Under the pieces are notes generated by a model that had not been told where the DNA came from, ran no database searches, and saw only the letters and a list, made by a program, of their open reading frames with translations. Position numbers and translations under genes: made by a program. 26,756 nt of DNA, from NCBI GenBank assembly GCA_946478975.1, contig CAMLEO010000070.1, positions 1 through 26,756 on the forward strand, read 5' to 3'. Below are positions 23,950-26,756 of this stretch, piece by piece; positions within the stretch are counted from its first letter, which is position 1; each line of letters begins with the position of its first letter. This DNA comes from an uncultured Steroidobacter sp. GTDB lineage: Bacteria; Pseudomonadota; Gammaproteobacteria; Steroidobacterales; Steroidobacteraceae.

Positions 23950-25463
23950 TGGGCCTCGAATATACGCGCGACAGCGGCGCGCTGAGCTTCGTTCAAATGC
24001 AGGCCGACTTTGGTCCGGCGCCACAGAACGTCATCGCCGCTGCGCGCCCACTCGTGCGCAATCAAGTAATCGATCTCGGCTCGTGTGAGTCCAGCGCCGT
24101 AGTGCTCGCCCAGATCGAGCATGGACTGAGCTTTACCCAGGATCTTCTCGATGCGCGTGCCATAGGCGCGTGCCAGTCGATTGGCGGTGGCCGGCGGTAA
24201 AAAACTCCAGCGCTTTTGTACGCCGGCGAGAAACGAAGCAAAGTCTGCACGCGGGAAGTCGCCGCCTGGCAGCGCGGTCTTGTCCGTCCATTCGCGATCG
24301 CTGAATTCCAGGTGCGGCTGCAGCTTGCTCAATGCGGCTTCGGCGAGGCGCCGATATGTCGTGATCTTGCCGCCGAACACGGACAACAACACGGGCGCGT
24401 CGTGCGTGGTCTCGGTGAGCTCCAGCCGATAGTCGCGCGTGACTTTGGAAGCATTCGTGGATTCGTCGTCGGACAGCGGCCGCACGCCCGCGTAACTCCA
24501 TTTCACGTCCGCCGGCGTGATGGTCTTGCGAAAATAATTGTTCACCGTCGTGCACAGGTACAGCACCTCATCGGGCGAGATGTGAACTTGCGTGGCGTCG
24601 CCTTCGAACGGCACATCCGTCGTTCCGACCAGCGTGAACTCGTCCTGGTACGGAATCGTGAACACGATGCGGCCATCGGGATTTTGCAGCATGAACGCGT
24701 GTTCGCCGTTGAACAGACGCGGCACGACGATGTGACTGCCTTTGATCAAGCGCACGTGGCCGGAGACTTTGGCCTGCGGAATGCCGTGCAGAACCTGCTG
24801 CACCCACGGCCCTGCAGCGTTCACCAGCGCGCGCGTTCGAATCTGGAATGTTTGCTGAGTCTTCGCGTCCTGACACTCGGCGATCCAACGATCGCCCTCG
24901 CTGCGGCCGGAAACGAAGCGCGTGCGCGTGCGAATCGACGCGCCGCGTTGAGCGGCGTCGATGGCGTTCAAAACCACCAGGCGGCTGTCGTCGACCCAGC
25001 AATCCGAATAGGCGAAGGCATGATCGAGTCCCGCACGCAGCGGCCCGTAAGCCCCGTTCGCAAGTCGCACACTGCGCGAGGCCGGCAGAACTTTGCGCCC
25101 GCCGATGTGATCGTACAGAAACAAACCGAGCCGCATCAGCCAGCGCGGCCGCAGTTCCGGCACGTGCGGCAGGATGAACTGCATCGGTCGAATGATGTGA
25201 GGCGCGATGTGCAGCAGTCGCTCGCGTTCGATCAGCGCCTCGCGCACCAGGCGGAATTCGAAGAATTCGAGATAGCGCAGGCCGCCGTGAATGAGTTTGG
25301 TGCTGGCCGAGGAGGTCGCGGAGGCGAGGTCCGCCTGTTCCACCAATGTGACCTTCAGGCCGCGGCCGGCAGCATCGCGAGCGATGCCGACGCCGTTGAT
25401 CCCGCCGCCAATGATCAGCAGATCGACATCGTTGCCGGTGGCTGCGTGCACCGCCTGGCTCAT
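23946..25463 (-). CDS. glpD: Aerobic glycerol-3-phosphate dehydrogenase
   Basis: A membrane-associated FAD enzyme that oxidises sn-glycerol 3-phosphate to dihydroxyacetone phosphate and passes electrons to quinone. 505 residues, colinear with E. coli GlpD (501). FAD-binding GGGINGVGIARDAAGRG begins at 19; others are TSSASTKLIHGGLRYLE, YSDCWVDDSRLV, NAAGPWV, RLIKGSHIVVPR, GTTDVPFEGD, GVRPLSDDES and LLSVFGGKITTYRRLAE. The C-terminal domain has HEWARSGDDVLWRRTK. The ATG has GGTGAGCTC just upstream. No glpF, glpK or glpR is in the window, so the glycerol genes are dispersed here. Confidence 0.97.
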   Translation of the reverse strand: MSQAVHAATGNDVDLLIIGGGINGVGIARDAAGRGLKVTLVEQADLASATSSASTKLIHGGLRYLEFFEFRLVREALIERERLLHIAPHIIRPMQFILPHVPELRPRWLMRLGLFLYDHIGGRKVLPASRSVRLANGAYGPLRAGLDHAFAYSDCWVDDSRLVVLNAIDAAQRGASIRTRTRFVSGRSEGDRWIAECQDAKTQQTFQIRTRALVNAAGPWVQQVLHGIPQAKVSGHVRLIKGSHIVVPRLFNGEHAFMLQNPDGRIVFTIPYQDEFTLVGTTDVPFEGDATQVHISPDEVLYLCTTVNNYFRKTITPADVKWSYAGVRPLSDDESTNASKVTRDYRLELTETTHDAPVLLSVFGGKITTYRRLAEAALSKLQPHLEFSDREWTDKTALPGGDFPRADFASFLAGVQKRWSFLPPATANRLARAYGTRIEKILGKAQSMLDLGEHYGAGLTRAEIDYLIAHEWARSGDDVLWRRTKVGLHLNEAQRAAVARIFEAQ

Positions 25464-25556
25464 GAGCTCACCGCCACTCGTCTCGACCTCGCTGCCTCAA
25501 ACGGCTGACAGAAGCGGCGAGAATACCTGCTGCCCTCGTCCGAAGGGAATCAGGCG

Positions 25557-25562
25557 TACAAT
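25557..25562 (+). promoter_or_regulatory. -10 box (TACAAT) placed for a leaderless hslR transcript
   Basis: TACAAT ends six bases before the hslR ATG, so transcription starting at the usual distance would begin at or next to the A of the ATG. No Shine-Dalgarno sequence precedes the ATG. A good -35 box at 16-18 bp is not visible. The rest of the 105-base glpD-hslR gap shows nothing else clear. Confidence 0.45.
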
Positions 25563-25568
25563 CTGCGC

Positions 25569-25964
25569 ATGAGCTCGGAGACTTCCCTAAGCACCAAAGA
25601 AGGCGTGCGGATCGACAAATGGCTGTGGTTTGCGCGGCTGTTCAAGAGCCGTTCCCAGGCGACCGAGGCCGTCGCGGGCGGGCTGGTGCACGTGAACGGC
25701 GAGCGAGTGAAGGCGTCGCGCATGATTCACGTCGACGACCGGCTGCACATCACCAAAGACGAGGTTCGTCTGGAAGTGATCGTGCGAGGCATCCCGGTGC
25801 GGCGAGGTCCGGCGCCCGAAGCTCGCCTGCATTACACCGAGACGGAAGAGAGCATCGCCGAGCGCGAAAAACAGCGCGAACGCAGCCGACTGGCGGGGCC
25901 GGCGCCCGAAGGTCGCCCCGACAAACATGCGAGACGGGTGTTGCGCGATCTAAGACGCGGCTGA
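25569..25964 (+). CDS. hslR: Ribosome-associated heat-shock protein Hsp15 (S4 domain)
   Basis: 131 residues (E. coli 133). The S4 RNA-binding domain begins at residue 14 (RIDKWLWFARLFKSRSQATEAVAGGLVHVNG). It is followed by the Hsp15-specific part: RRGPAPEARLHYTETEESIAEREK and a basic tail RPDKHARRVLRDLRR. Hsp15 binds free 50S subunits carrying stalled nascent chains with tRNA and helps recycle them. A tandem GPAPE occurs twice (residues 80-84 and 110-114). It is divergent from glpD and convergent with the XdhC-like gene, two bases apart. Confidence 0.93.
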   Translation: MSSETSLSTKEGVRIDKWLWFARLFKSRSQATEAVAGGLVHVNGERVKASRMIHVDDRLHITKDEVRLEVIVRGIPVRRGPAPEARLHYTETEESIAEREKQRERSRLAGPAPEGRPDKHARRVLRDLRRG

Positions 25965-25966
25965 TC

Positions 25967-26756
25967 TCAGTGCGGCTGCTTGCTGAAAGAGCCGCCGCTC
26001 CGGCCCGCCATCACCGCTTGAATCTCCGCCACGATCGCGAGCGCAATCGCCTCAGGCGAGCGTGCGCCGATGTCGAGCCCGATCGGTCCATAGAGCCGGC
26101 CGCTCAGTGCCGCGGCCTTATCGCCAATCTCACTCAACAATCGAATGCGGCGGGGCGCGGGGCCGAGCAGGCCAATGTAAGGAACGTGGCTGTCGGCCAG
26201 GGCCGCAAGATATGCCTGATCAGAGATTAAGTGATGGCTCATCACCACGGCTGCGTCGTATGGCTGAGCTTGCAGTTCTTGCGGCAAGTCGGCGGAGAGC
26301 CGCAGCGACACGCGTCGGGCGCGAGGAAAACGTTCAGGCACAGCGTAAGCGGGACGGTGATCGAGCACAGTGACCTGCCAATTCATCAGGCCGGCGAATT
26401 CCACCAGCGGCATCGCATCCGGCCCGGCACCTAACAACAACAAGCGCGGCGGCAGCTCGATCGGCACGACCAGGAACGTCGCATCGTCAGCAACGATGAG
26501 CTCACTCGGTGCGTTCGCTCCGCGAGGCGTGGAAACATTCATGGCCTTCGTCACTGCCGACGGTGCGCTTTGTTTGCTCTGTGACCACAGCGCTGCGCCC
26601 GGGGCGTAACGCGGATTACGTGATTCGGTGACCAGCGCGAATCGAGCGTCGACCTGGTCGTAGCGACACTGCGCGGCGTACGCGAACGGTTGGTAGTCGT
26701 TGCTGGGATCGAGCCGGCTCAGCAGGATGGTCATCGCGCCTTCGCAGCCGAGGCCG
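25967..26756 (-). CDS. XdhC/CoxI-family molybdenum-enzyme maturation protein, N-terminus beyond the window
   Basis: Only the C-terminal part is present: 262 codons from the window edge. An ATG at 26734 exists, but the frame is open upstream of it and encodes GLGCEGA, matching the conserved LGLGC-G segment of the XdhC N-terminal domain. The true start is therefore outside. The C-terminal XdhC_C Rossmann domain is complete: PPRLLLLGAGPDAMPLVEFA, VVMSHHLISDQAYLAAL, YIGLLGPAPRR, LYGPIGLDIGARSPEAIALAIVAEI. XdhC-type proteins bind and sulfurate the molybdenum cofactor for xanthine-dehydrogenase-like enzymes. No xdhA/xdhB or coxLMS is visible, but they could follow outside. Confidence 0.85.
   Translation of the reverse strand, partial: GLGCEGAMTILLSRLDPSNDYQPFAYAAQCRYDQVDARFALVTESRNPRYAPGAALWSQSKQSAPSAVTKAMNVSTPRGANAPSELIVADDATFLVVPIELPPRLLLLGAGPDAMPLVEFAGLMNWQVTVLDHRPAYAVPERFPRARRVSLRLSADLPQELQAQPYDAAVVMSHHLISDQAYLAALADSHVPYIGLLGPAPRRIRLLSEIGDKAAALSGRLYGPIGLDIGARSPEAIALAIVAEIQAVMAGRSGGSFSKQPH

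Noticed and set aside
22202..24088. A 628-codon open frame on the + strand opposite the DUF885 gene
   Set aside because: It is the mirror of a well-recognised coding gene in GC-rich DNA and is rich in Arg/His/Gln with no domain; such antisense frames are frequent here. The same applies to long frames opposite glpD, kbl, tdh, sppA and the kinase.
26732..26734. ATG at 26734 as the start of the XdhC-like gene
   Set aside because: The frame continues to the window edge and the upstream codons encode the conserved GLGC-type segment, so the gene is cut rather than short.

Overview
The window is chromosomal DNA of a GC-rich gammaproteobacterium. The basis is gene order and protein similarity. It carries rplI-dnaB-alr-...-radA, the conserved ypjD/corB/ffh neighbourhood, the canonical rpsP-rimM-trmD-rplS operon, an E. 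coli-type kbl-tdh pair, and close matches to E. coli GlpD, SppA, Hsp15 and YpjD. The large TonB-dependent receptor, Tat-exported DUF885 protein and PQQ-type sugar dehydrogenase point to an environmental heterotroph such as the Steroidobacteraceae/Nevskiales/Xanthomonadales side of the class. That placement is inference, not shown by a marker gene. No tRNA, rRNA, CRISPR array, insertion sequence or phage gene was seen.

Layout. 1-2651 (+): the end of rplI, then dnaB and alr, tightly packed. 2665-7139 (-): a three-gene phosphosignalling cassette transcribed kinase -> PP2C phosphatase -> FHA protein. The kinase has an N-terminal periplasmic CHASE2 sensor, four membrane helices, a TPR-like linker and a C-terminal Hanks-type kinase. 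A palindrome-rich intergenic element (about 3511-3583) lies between phosphatase and FHA genes. 7215-8579 (+): radA. 8562-10281 (-): a membrane-anchored CBS/CorC protein that matches only the C-terminal half of CorB/YfjD, and ypjD. 10375-13751 (+): ffh, then the rpsP-rimM-trmD-rplS operon; the ffh terminator and the operon promoter are superimposed. 13853-16806 (+): a secreted PQQ-type sugar dehydrogenase and the SppA signal-peptide peptidase. 16872-19137 (-): kbl-tdh, the threonine-to-glycine pathway. 19138-19481: a 344-base non-coding region with a long inverted repeat. 19482-22130 (+): a TonB-dependent receptor. 22127-25463 (-): glpD followed by a Tat-exported DUF885 metallopeptidase-like protein, with a 14-bp tandem duplication at their junction. 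25569-25964 (+): hslR (Hsp15), possibly leaderless. 25967-end (-): an XdhC-family protein that runs off the window.

How the genes fit together. Most of the window is core: replication, cell-wall precursor, DNA repair, membrane-protein targeting, ribosome assembly and tRNA modification. The most distinctive part is the sensor kinase / phosphatase / FHA reader set between alr and radA. It has all parts of a reversible Thr-phosphorylation circuit: the kinase activation loop carries the same TxT spacing as PknB, the phosphatase keeps its metal ligands, and the FHA protein has an intact phosphothreonine-binding domain plus a degenerate second one. The second most unusual item is the shortened CorB.
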